Below are positions 7,090-14,413 of a stretch of 50,642 nucleotides of DNA, in pieces (positions within the stretch are counted from its first letter, which is position 1; each line of letters starts with the position of its first letter). The notes beneath the pieces were generated by a model. That model saw only the letters and a list, made by a program, of their open reading frames with translations. It ran no database searches and had not been told where the DNA came from. The translations under genes were made by a program, and so were the position numbers. This DNA is from Micromonospora arborensis (GTDB lineage: Bacteria > Actinomycetota > Actinomycetes > Mycobacteriales > Micromonosporaceae). The stretch is from positions 1 to 50,642 of the forward strand of contig NZ_PYBV01000034.1 of assembly GCF_003205615.1 (NCBI RefSeq), read 5' to 3'.

Positions 7090-7840
7090 GAGGCGGCGGC
7101 CACTGATCGGGATCAGCGCGTACGTCGAGCCCGCCGACTGGGCGGTCTGGCGGGGCGTGCCGGCGGTGCTGGTGCCCGAGGCGTACGTGCGGGCGGTCAC
7201 GGCCGCGGGTGGCCGGGCGGTGGTCCTGCCGCCGGACGACGTGGACGGCGACGTGCTGGCCGTCCTCGACGGGCTGCTGCTGGCCGGGGGCGCCGACGTG
7301 GGCCCGGGGCGGTACGGCCAGCCGCCGCACCCGCGTACCGAGGACCGACCGGATCGGGATGCCGGTGAGCTGACTCTGCTGACCGGCGCGCTCGCCGTCG
7401 AGCTGCCGCTGCTGGGCGTGTGCCGGGGCATGCAGCTGCTCGCCGTGGCCTACGGCGGCACCCTGCACCAGCACCTGCCGGAGGTGGTCGGTCACGACGC
7501 GCACCGTCCGGCACCCGGCGTCTACGGCTCCCACGGGGTGCGGTTCGCGGCGGGCAGTCTCGCGGCGACGGTGTTGGCCGGGGTGGACCGGGTCAACTCG
7601 TACCACCACCAGGCGGTCGCCGACGCGGGCCGGCTCGCCGTCACGGGTTGGGCCGAGGACGGCGTGATCGAGGCGGTGGAGGACCCGGCCCTGCCGTTCG
7701 TGCTCGGCGTGCAGTGGCATCCGGAGAACGAGCCGGACCCGCGTCCGATCACGGCGCTGGTCGAGGCGGCTGCTCGGCGCGCGTCGGTCGTCGCGGCCCG
7801 GGACGAAGCCGTACGCCTCGCGCGGCGTCACCGGGTGTGA
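7031..7840 (+). CDS. Gamma-glutamyl hydrolase, class I glutamine amidotransferase (PuuD-like, peptidase C26)
   Basis: The protein is up to 269 residues. GVCRGMQ carries the nucleophilic Cys (about 131), and GVQWHPE holds His230 and Glu232, completing the GATase triad. It would hydrolyse the gamma-glutamyl acid to free glutamate and an amino acid (GABA, glycine or similar), the last step of the pathway. The start is uncertain: GTG 7031 and GTG 7079 both lie in the repeat and lack a Shine-Dalgarno, and conserved sequence begins at RRPLIGISAY (about 7091). The first 16-20 residues are thus repeat-encoded and may not be translated. Confidence 0.85.
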   Translation: MSARSEPVLRAPKSRTVPALRRRPLIGISAYVEPADWAVWRGVPAVLVPEAYVRAVTAAGGRAVVLPPDDVDGDVLAVLDGLLLAGGADVGPGRYGQPPHPRTEDRPDRDAGELTLLTGALAVELPLLGVCRGMQLLAVAYGGTLHQHLPEVVGHDAHRPAPGVYGSHGVRFAAGSLAATVLAGVDRVNSYHHQAVADAGRLAVTGWAEDGVIEAVEDPALPFVLGVQWHPENEPDPRPITALVEAAARRASVVAARDEAVRLARRHRV

Positions 7841-7887
7841 CGCACATCGCACCCGTCCGGTGAGCGGGCCGGTGGGAGGATCGCCGC

Positions 7888-8439
7888 ATGGGGAAGGTCT
7901 ATCCGGAGATCGACGGTCGCCTACGGGATTTCATCGTGGGTCAGCCGGTCTTCTTCGTGGCCACCGCGCCGTCCGGCGCCGAGGGGCACGTCAACGTCTC
8001 ACCGAAGGGCATGCGGGGCACGTTCGTGCTTCTCGGCCCGCACCGGGTGGCCTACCTCGACTATCACGGCAGCGGGGCGGAGACCATCGCCCACCTGCGG
8101 GACAACGGTCGGATCACGCTGATGTTCTGTGCCTTCGACGGGCCACCGAAGATCGTCCGGTTGCAGGGCCGGGGCAGCAGCGTCGCGGTGACCGAGGAGA
8201 CCTTCGCCGACCGGATCGCCGAGTTTCCCGCACCGCCGGACGTGCACGCCGTCCGGGCGGTGATCACCGTCGAGGTGGACCGGATCAGCGACTCCTGCGG
8301 CTACGGGGTGCCACTGATGGACTTCCGCGCCGATCGTGACCTGTTGCTCACCGCACACTCCCGTCGTACCGCCGACGATCTGGCGATCTATCGGGCCACC
8401 AGGAACGCGGCGAGCATCGACGGGCTACCGGTCTTCTGA
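7888..8439 (+). CDS. Pyridoxamine 5'-phosphate oxidase-family flavoprotein
   Basis: The 183-residue protein fits the PPOX/FMN-binding split-barrel family: VFFVATAPSGAEGHVNVSPKG near the N terminus, then a beta-barrel pattern through HRVAYLDYHGSGAETIAHL. Such proteins bind FMN or F420 and act as oxidoreductases of unknown substrate. GGGAGGA lies 7 nt before the ATG. It stands alone between the amine cluster and the sensor kinase gene. The true cofactor cannot be told from sequence. Confidence 0.8.
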   Translation: MGKVYPEIDGRLRDFIVGQPVFFVATAPSGAEGHVNVSPKGMRGTFVLLGPHRVAYLDYHGSGAETIAHLRDNGRITLMFCAFDGPPKIVRLQGRGSSVAVTEETFADRIAEFPAPPDVHAVRAVITVEVDRISDSCGYGVPLMDFRADRDLLLTAHSRRTADDLAIYRATRNAASIDGLPVF

Positions 8440-8544
8440 CTCGTCAGGGCGCTCCGGCGACCGCCGCTCGACATCGTCGGCACCCGCTCTGTCCGGTGCC
8501 CGACCGCGCAGGTGTACGTAACCAGCGTCCAAAGGTCCTGATGC

Positions 8545-8570
8545 GTTACGTTGCTGGTCCGCTGGGGTAC
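8545..8570 (+). promoter_or_regulatory. Sigma-B-like promoter candidate (GTTA-N16-GGGTAC)
   Basis: GTTAC at 8545 and GGGTAC at 8565-8570 are separated in the way described for stress sigma factors of actinomycetes (G..T / GGGTAC). It lies 63 bp before the start of a PP2C/anti-sigma protein. A 7-bp inverted repeat ACGTAAC (8516-8522)/GTTACGT (8545-8551) overlaps its upstream box. Prediction only. Confidence 0.4.
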
Positions 8571-8633
8571 AAGTCGAAGCACGGCGGGGTGAAGATCAAC
8601 GGTCGCGGGGTACGGCCGGAGCGGGGAGGCTGC

Positions 8634-11600
8634 ATGAGCTCGGCCCAGGGGGGTGCGGACATCGGGCATCCCGTCGCGCCTGCCCGGGAGACCCCCCCGA
8701 TGCTGACGGCCGCGTTCGCGGCCGGCGGCGAGATGGGCGAGCTGCTGAGCGGCTTCGACTGGTCCACCGGCCCGCTGGGCGGGCCCGGTAGTTGGCCGGC
8801 GGCGCTCTGCAACGCGGTCGGCATGATGCTCGCCTCCAGCGCCCAGATCGTCATGTTCTGGGGCGACGAGCAGCTCGCCTTCTACAACGACGCCTACCGG
8901 CCGACCATCGGCGACAAACATCCGGAGGTGCTCGGCCAGCCGGCCCGTCTGCACTGGTCGGAGACCTGGGCGGTGCTCGGCCCGCTGCTCGACGGCGTCC
9001 GGAGCACCGGGCGTTCCTATCGCGGCGACGACCACCCCTTCCTGCTGGACCGGCACGGCTATGTCGAGCAGACCTACTTCAACGTCTCGTACGACCCGAT
9101 CCGGGGTGACGACGGCTCGGTCAGTGGCGTCTACTGCATCGTCAACGAGACCACCGGCCGGGTGCTCGGCGAACGCCGGCTGCGGGCACTGGCCGAACTG
9201 GGTGCCGAGCTGAACGACATCGGCAGTGCCGCCGAGCTCGGCCGGACCGCCGCCGGGGTGCTCGGCCGGCACCGGGCGGACGTGCCCTTCGCCTTGATCT
9301 ACCTGACCGATGAGAGTGGTCGTCTCACCCTGGCCGGGCCCACCGGTGCCGCCCCGGCCGCCGTCGGCGACAGTGCCGAGCTGCTGGCCCGGGCTATCGT
9401 CGATGCCGCGCCCGCCGAGGTCGACGTCGCCGATCTGCTCGACCGGCCGCCGGTCGACGCCGCCGACCAGGCCCTCGTGCTGCCCCTCATGGCGAGCAAC
9501 CAGAAGGTCGGCGCGCTGGTCGTCGGCGTGGCCCGCCTGCTGCCGCTCAGCGACGACTACCGCAACTTCCTCGAGTTGGCCGCCGCGCAGATCTCCCGTG
9601 CGGTCGGCACGCAGCGGGCCTACGAGCATGAGCGGGCCCGCGCCGCCGAGCTGGCCGCGCTGGATCTGGCGAAGACCAGCTTCTTCGCCAACGTCAGCCA
9701 CGAGTTCCGCACCCCGCTGACCCTGGTGCTCGGCCCGCTGGAGGACATGCTGGCCGACCCGGCTCTACCCGCGGAGGAGACCAACCGGCTCACCGTGATG
9801 CACCGCAACGCGCTGCGCCTGCTCAAACTGGTCAACACCGTGCTGGACTTCTCCCGGCTGGAGTCTGGTCGGCTCGCCGCCCGCTACCAGCCCACCGACC
9901 TCGCCGGCTACACTGCCCGGCTGGCCAGCACCTTCCGCTCAGCCACCGACCGGGCCGGGTTGCGGCTGGTGGTGGACTGTCCGCCGCTGCCGGCGCCGGT
10001 CTTCGTCGACCGGGACATGTGGGAGAAGATCGTCCTCAACCTGGTGTCGAACGCGGTCAAGTTCACCTTCGACGGCGACATCCGGGTGCGGATCCGGGCC
10101 GTCGACGGCGCGGCCCGGCTGGAGGTGACGGACACCGGCATCGGCATCGTGCCGGACGAACTGCCGTACGTCTTCGAACGGTTCCACCGGGTGCCCGGGG
10201 CGCGGGCGCGCACGCACGAGGGCACCGGGATCGGCCTGGCTCTGGTCCGGGAGCTGGTCGAGATGCACGGCGGCGAGGTCGGGCTGACCAGCCAGGTCGA
10301 CGAGGGCAGCACCTTCACGGTGACCGTGCCGTTCGGGTCGGCACACCTGCCCGCGGACCGGGTGGCGGCGTTCGGTCCGTTGTCCGCGGACGAGTCCGAG
10401 CAGGCCCGGCTCCACGTGGCGGAGACCGCGCTGTGGATCGGCGTCGAGCCGGCACCCGAGTTCGACGGCCGACCGACGACGGACGTACCGGCCGGCCGGA
10501 TCCTGGTCGTCGACGACAACGTGGACCTGCGCGAGCACGTCACCCGCCTGCTCTCCCCGACCTGGGACGTGGTCACCGCGAGCGACGGGCTGGCTGCCCT
10601 GCCGCTGGCCCGCGAGGGCGGGTTCGACCTGGTGCTCACCGACGTGATGATGCCCCGACTCGACGGTTTCGGGCTGGTGAGCGCGCTGCGCGCGGACCCG
10701 CGTACCCGGCACGTGCCGATCGTGCTGCTCTCGGCCCGGGCCGGCTCCGCGGAGGCCGTCGCCGGCCTCTCCGCCGGTGCCGACGACTACCTCACCAAGC
10801 CGTTCTCCAGCCAGGAGCTGATCGCCCGGGTCCGGGCCAACGTCGAGCTGGGCCAGCTCCGTGGGCAGATCATCCGTCGGCTCCGGGCACTGGCCGACGC
10901 GGCGGTGGCCGTGAACACCGCCCGCTCGACCGGCGACGTGCTCCAGGTCGCCGCCCGGCACGCGCTGAGCCTCGCCGAGGCCGCGCGGGTGGTGGTGACC
11001 ACCCCCGGGGCCCGGTCCGAGGCGGACGCCGGCGGCGCCACCGCCACCGATCCGTCCTTCGTGGCCGAGCTGACCGGCACCACCGGCGGCCCGCTCGGCG
11101 AGTTGCGGGTCTGGCGGCCGGCCGGCGACGACGCGCAGGCCGACGAGGCCGCGTTGACCCAGCTGGCCCGGCTGGTCGGGGTGCGGCTGGAGAACGCCCA
11201 GCTCTACGAAGCCGAACACCGCATCGCCACCACGCTGCAGCACAGCCTTCTGCCCCGGTCGCTCCCGCAGCTGCCCGGAGCGGTGTTGGCCGGCCGGTAC
11301 CTGCCCGGCAGCGCCGACGTCGAGGTTGGCGGTGACTGGTACGACGCGATCGTCCTCTCCGACGACGACCTGGTGCTGGTCATCGGGGACGTGGTCGGTA
11401 AGGGCGTCCAGGCCGCCGCGGCGATGGGGCAACTGCGCAACGCGCTGCGGGCGTACCTGCTGGAGGGCTACGACCCGGGCGAATCGCTGACCCGGCTCAA
11501 CCGACTGGTCGGGTCCACCGACCACCGCTCCTTCGCGACGGTGGTCTGTCTGCTGTTCAACCCGCGCACCGGCCGGCTGCGGTACGCGAGCGCCGGTCAC

Positions 11601-12293
11601 CCGTCCCCACTGTCGATCAGAGGAGGTGACGTGGCGTTCCTGCACGACCGTGCGCTCGGCCCACCGGTCGGGGCCATCCCGGGCGCGACGTACGAAGCGG
11701 TCGAGGGGGAGTTGGCAGCCGGCAGCCGACTGCTGCTCTACACCGACGGCCTGATCGAGGACCGTCAGCTCGGCATCGACGCCGCGCTGGCCCAGCTCCG
11801 TGTCGACGCGGCGACCCCCAGTGAGCACGTGGCGGACCTGATCGACGCGGTCGTCGAGCGGGTCAACGGGCGGCCGCGCCGCGACGACGTGGCGCTCCTC
11901 GCCCTCGAGGCGGCCGAGCCGAACCGTTTCGCGTTGCGGCTACCGGCGGACCCGACCCGGCTGAGCGTGCTGCGCAAACGCCTGGAGGACTTCCTGGTCG
12001 CGCACGCGGTCGACGAGACGGACGTGTTCGACCTGACCGTCGCGGTCTCCGAGGCCGCGGCGAACGCCATCGAGCATCCGGTCCACCCCGTCGAGGCCGT
12101 GATCAGCGTGGAGGTGTCCATCGAGGATCGGACGGTGACGGCCACCGTGCGTGACAGCGGGCAGTGGCGTGAGTCGACCGGCTCCGGATTCCGGGGGCGT
12201 GGCCTGGCCCTGATCAGGGCGTTGGGCGAGCTGACGGTGCGGCGTACCGATGAGGGCACCGAGGTGACGCTGCGCCGGCAGCTGCGGGGCTGA
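8634..12293 (+). CDS. Hybrid PAS-GAF-histidine kinase-REC-PP2C-HATPase regulator
   Basis: This 1219-residue cytosolic protein (no membrane segment) combines two signalling systems. In order: PAS-like sensor (about 30-165), GAF (about 175-325), HisKA with SHEFRTPL (His356), HATPase (NLVSNAVKFT near 469, TGIGLAL), a receiver (Asp627/628, phospho-acceptor Asp670 in LTDVMMPRLDG, Lys722 in TKPF), a GAF-like linker, a SpoIIE-type PP2C phosphatase (GGDWYD, Asp901; GDVVGKG, Asp919), and a C-terminal RsbW-like HATPase (EAAANAIEH, Asn1144). The ATG at 8634 follows GGGGAGG. It probably integrates signals to dephosphorylate and/or phosphorylate a STAS anti-anti-sigma factor such as the convergent neighbour at 12321. 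All motifs appear intact. Confidence 0.9.
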   Translation: MSSAQGGADIGHPVAPARETPPMLTAAFAAGGEMGELLSGFDWSTGPLGGPGSWPAALCNAVGMMLASSAQIVMFWGDEQLAFYNDAYRPTIGDKHPEVLGQPARLHWSETWAVLGPLLDGVRSTGRSYRGDDHPFLLDRHGYVEQTYFNVSYDPIRGDDGSVSGVYCIVNETTGRVLGERRLRALAELGAELNDIGSAAELGRTAAGVLGRHRADVPFALIYLTDESGRLTLAGPTGAAPAAVGDSAELLARAIVDAAPAEVDVADLLDRPPVDAADQALVLPLMASNQKVGALVVGVARLLPLSDDYRNFLELAAAQISRAVGTQRAYEHERARAAELAALDLAKTSFFANVSHEFRTPLTLVLGPLEDMLADPALPAEETNRLTVMHRNALRLLKLVNTVLDFSRLESGRLAARYQPTDLAGYTARLASTFRSATDRAGLRLVVDCPPLPAPVFVDRDMWEKIVLNLVSNAVKFTFDGDIRVRIRAVDGAARLEVTDTGIGIVPDELPYVFERFHRVPGARARTHEGTGIGLALVRELVEMHGGEVGLTSQVDEGSTFTVTVPFGSAHLPADRVAAFGPLSADESEQARLHVAETALWIGVEPAPEFDGRPTTDVPAGRILVVDDNVDLREHVTRLLSPTWDVVTASDGLAALPLAREGGFDLVLTDVMMPRLDGFGLVSALRADPRTRHVPIVLLSARAGSAEAVAGLSAGADDYLTKPFSSQELIARVRANVELGQLRGQIIRRLRALADAAVAVNTARSTGDVLQVAARHALSLAEAARVVVTTPGARSEADAGGATATDPSFVAELTGTTGGPLGELRVWRPAGDDAQADEAALTQLARLVGVRLENAQLYEAEHRIATTLQHSLLPRSLPQLPGAVLAGRYLPGSADVEVGGDWYDAIVLSDDDLVLVIGDVVGKGVQAAAAMGQLRNALRAYLLEGYDPGESLTRLNRLVGSTDHRSFATVVCLLFNPRTGRLRYASAGHPSPLSIRGGDVAFLHDRALGPPVGAIPGATYEAVEGELAAGSRLLLYTDGLIEDRQLGIDAALAQLRVDAATPSEHVADLIDAVVERVNGRPRRDDVALLALEAAEPNRFALRLPADPTRLSVLRKRLEDFLVAHAVDETDVFDLTVAVSEAAANAIEHPVHPVEAVISVEVSIEDRTVTATVRDSGQWRESTGSGFRGRGLALIRALGELTVRRTDEGTEVTLRRQLRG

Positions 12294-12320
12294 CCGTGCG
12301 CCCGACGGCGTCGGGGTTTC

Positions 12321-12641
12321 TCAGGCCGGCCTGAGCCAGCTCTGCTCGCCCAGGCCGGAGATCTCCAGCACCCGGCGGACCTGCCGCGACGGCAGGACGG
12401 TGAGCGTGCCCGGAAACTGCTGGGCGAGCCGGACCAGGGCATGGATGGCGGCCGAGTCGAAGAAGGTGACGGCACTCAGATCGAGGGTGATCCGCTTGGC
12501 GGGCTCGCGGAGCGCGGTCTGGAGCATGGTGTCGGCGGTCGCCATGTCCACCTCGCCGGCCACCAGCACCTGGAGGTGGTCACCGTCCATCTCCGCGCTG
12601 GCGGAGAAGACGGGCGGTGCTCCCCCTTGATCCACGCTCAC
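12321..12641 (-). CDS. STAS-domain anti-anti-sigma factor
   Basis: The 106-residue protein is a single STAS domain: LQVLVAGEVDMATAD, ITLDLSAVTFFDSAAIHAL with the conserved Asp-Ser (phosphorylatable Ser), and VRRVLEISGLG. Such proteins release a sigma factor by binding its anti-sigma kinase when dephosphorylated. The gene is convergent with the PP2C/HATPase hybrid (27 bp between stops), its obvious candidate partner. The start is uncertain: GTG 12641 or GTG 12635, neither with a strong SD. An upstream in-frame extension is low-complexity and unlikely. Confidence 0.82.
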   Translation of the reverse strand: MSVDQGGAPPVFSASAEMDGDHLQVLVAGEVDMATADTMLQTALREPAKRITLDLSAVTFFDSAAIHALVRLAQQFPGTLTVLPSRQVRRVLEISGLGEQSWLRPA

Positions 12642-12718
12642 ACCATGGCACAGCCGACCTGGCAGGGCAACAACCCCTCCGGAGCGCCCGTGGCGCGGAT
12701 CACCAGCCGCCCCGGCGA

Positions 12719-12724
12719 TAGGCT
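12719..12724 (+). promoter_or_regulatory. TAGGCT -10 element, leaderless start of map
   Basis: TAGGCT ends 6 nt before the ATG at 12731, and no Shine-Dalgarno is present. Transcription would begin at or beside the start codon, so a leaderless mRNA is inferred. Confidence 0.45.
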
Positions 12725-12730
12725 TGCGGC

Positions 12731-13588
12731 ATGACCGTCCGTCCGCCGCTGACACCAGGCGCGCTCTCCCCGATGCGACAGGTGCCACCCCAGATCGCCC
12801 GACCGGAGTACGTGGGCAAGAAGCGCCCGCAGGAGTGGCGCGGCTCGCACGTGCAGACGCCGGAGACCATCGAGAAGATGCGGATCGCCAGCCGGCTCGC
12901 CGCCCAGGCGACCCAGCTCGCCGGCGAGCACTGCAAGCCCGGCGTGACCACCGACGAGATCGACAAGGTGGTGCACGAGTTCCTCTGCGACCACGGCGCG
13001 TACCCGTCGACGCTGGGCTACCGGGGTTTCCCGAAGTCCTGCTGCACCAGCCTCAACGAGGTCGTCTGCCACGGCATCCCGGACTCCACCGTCCTGACCG
13101 ACGGCGACATCATCAACGTCGATGTGACCGCGTACATCGGCGGGGTGCACGGTGACACCGATGCCACCTTCTGCGTCGGCGAGGTCAGCGAGGAGGCCCG
13201 GCTGCTCGTCGAGCGGACCCACGAGGCCATGATGCGCGGCATCCGCGCGGTCGCCCCGGGTCGGCAGATCAACGTGGTGGGCCGGGTCATCGAGTCGTAC
13301 GCCAAGCGGTTCGGCTACGGCGTGGTCCGCGACTTCACCGGCCACGGCATCGGCGAGTCCTTCCACAGCGGGCTGTACGTGCCGCACTACGACAGCCCGC
13401 GCCCCACGGACGTCATGGAGCCGGGGATGACGTTCACCATCGAGCCGATGATCACGCTCGGCACCTACGAGTACGACATGTGGGACGACGGGTGGACCGT
13501 GGTCACGAAGGACCGGAAGTGGACGGCCCAGTTCGAGCACACCATCGTGGTGACCGACGATGGCCACGAAATCCTGACCCTTCCGTGA
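12731..13588 (+). CDS. map: Type I methionine aminopeptidase
   Basis: The 285-residue enzyme removes the initiator Met from nascent proteins. Metal ligands sit in VDVTAYIGGVHGDTDATF (two Asp), TGHGIGESFHS (His), TIEPM (Glu) and FEHTIVV (Glu). The first ~40 residues form the N-terminal extension common to actinobacterial MetAPs. There is no Shine-Dalgarno before the ATG, but a -10-like TAGGCT lies 6 nt upstream, suggesting leaderless translation. Its stop codon is the start of a repeat shared with the 6972 region. Confidence 0.93.
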   Translation: MTVRPPLTPGALSPMRQVPPQIARPEYVGKKRPQEWRGSHVQTPETIEKMRIASRLAAQATQLAGEHCKPGVTTDEIDKVVHEFLCDHGAYPSTLGYRGFPKSCCTSLNEVVCHGIPDSTVLTDGDIINVDVTAYIGGVHGDTDATFCVGEVSEEARLLVERTHEAMMRGIRAVAPGRQINVVGRVIESYAKRFGYGVVRDFTGHGIGESFHSGLYVPHYDSPRPTDVMEPGMTFTIEPMITLGTYEYDMWDDGWTVVTKDRKWTAQFEHTIVVTDDGHEILTLP

Positions 13589-13630
13589 GCGCGAGGAACG
13601 CAGCGAAGCGAAGTCCCGCAGTCGTGAACG
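13585..13630 (+). repeat. Third copy of the stop-codon-overlapping repeat
   Basis: This stretch starts GTGAGCGCGAGGA with the map stop TGA at bases 2-4 and ends CCCGCAGTCGTGAACG. It shares both ends with the 59-bp copies at 6972 and 7031 but differs in the middle. It separates map from the transporter gene. Confidence 0.65.
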
Positions 13631-13643
13631 AAGGGCAGGCGCC

Positions 13644-14357
13644 GTGACCGAAACCCCGGCGGCGCTGCGCGAGGCGCACCACGCGGACGTCTCCGGCGGC
13701 TGGCTGCGCCCGGCCGTCTTCGGCGCGATGGATGGTCTGGTCACCAACATCGCCCTGATCGCCGGTGTCGGCGGCGGTGGTGTGTCGTCGCACAGCATCG
13801 TGCTCACCGGTTCGGCCGGTCTGGTGGCCGGTGCGATCTCGATGGGGCTCGGCGAGTACACCAGCGTGCGCTCCGCCAACGAGCAGGTCGCCGCCGAGGT
13901 GGCCAAGGAGCGACGGGAGTTGGAGCGGCACCCCGAAGCGGAGGCCCGGGAGTTGGCCGACGCCTGGGTGGCGCGCGGCCTACCGCGGGACCTCGCCACC
14001 CAGGTCGCCGAGGCGGTGCGGCGCGACCCGGAGGAGGCGCTGCGCGTACACGTCCGCGAGGAGTTGGGCGTCGACCCCGACGACCAGCCCAGCCCCTGGG
14101 CCGCGGCGATCTCGTCGTTCGTGTTCTTCTCGCTGGGCGCGCTGGTCCCGCTGCTGACGTACCTGTTCGGTTCCACCGAGCTGTGGCTGGCGCTCGCCGT
14201 CGGCGGGCTCGGCCTGTTCGCCGCCGGTGCGGTGGTAGCTCGCTTCACGCGGCGGCCCTGGTGGACCAGCGGGCTGCGCCAACTGTTGCTGGGCGCGGCG
14301 GCGGCCGGAGCCACCTACCTCATCGGCTCGCTGATCGGCGTACAGGGCGGGCTGTGA
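13644..14357 (+). CDS. VIT1/CCC1-family iron/manganese transporter
   Basis: This 237-residue membrane protein has the VIT1/CCC1 signature at its N terminus (FGAMDGLVTNIALIAGVGG, then AGAISMGLGEYTSVRSANEQ). A charged cytoplasmic helical region with many Glu (about 70-150) follows, then three C-terminal membrane segments. Family members move Fe2+ or Mn2+ out of the cytosol. The GTG start at 13644 directly follows the repeat; no strong SD is visible. Metal specificity is unknown. Confidence 0.85.
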   Translation: MTETPAALREAHHADVSGGWLRPAVFGAMDGLVTNIALIAGVGGGGVSSHSIVLTGSAGLVAGAISMGLGEYTSVRSANEQVAAEVAKERRELERHPEAEARELADAWVARGLPRDLATQVAEAVRRDPEEALRVHVREELGVDPDDQPSPWAAAISSFVFFSLGALVPLLTYLFGSTELWLALAVGGLGLFAAGAVVARFTRRPWWTSGLRQLLLGAAAAGATYLIGSLIGVQGGL

Positions 14358-14413
14358 CGCCGCAGCCTAGCCAGCCGACGGCGCGGGCCACTCGCTGACG
14401 AACGCCGGCGACG

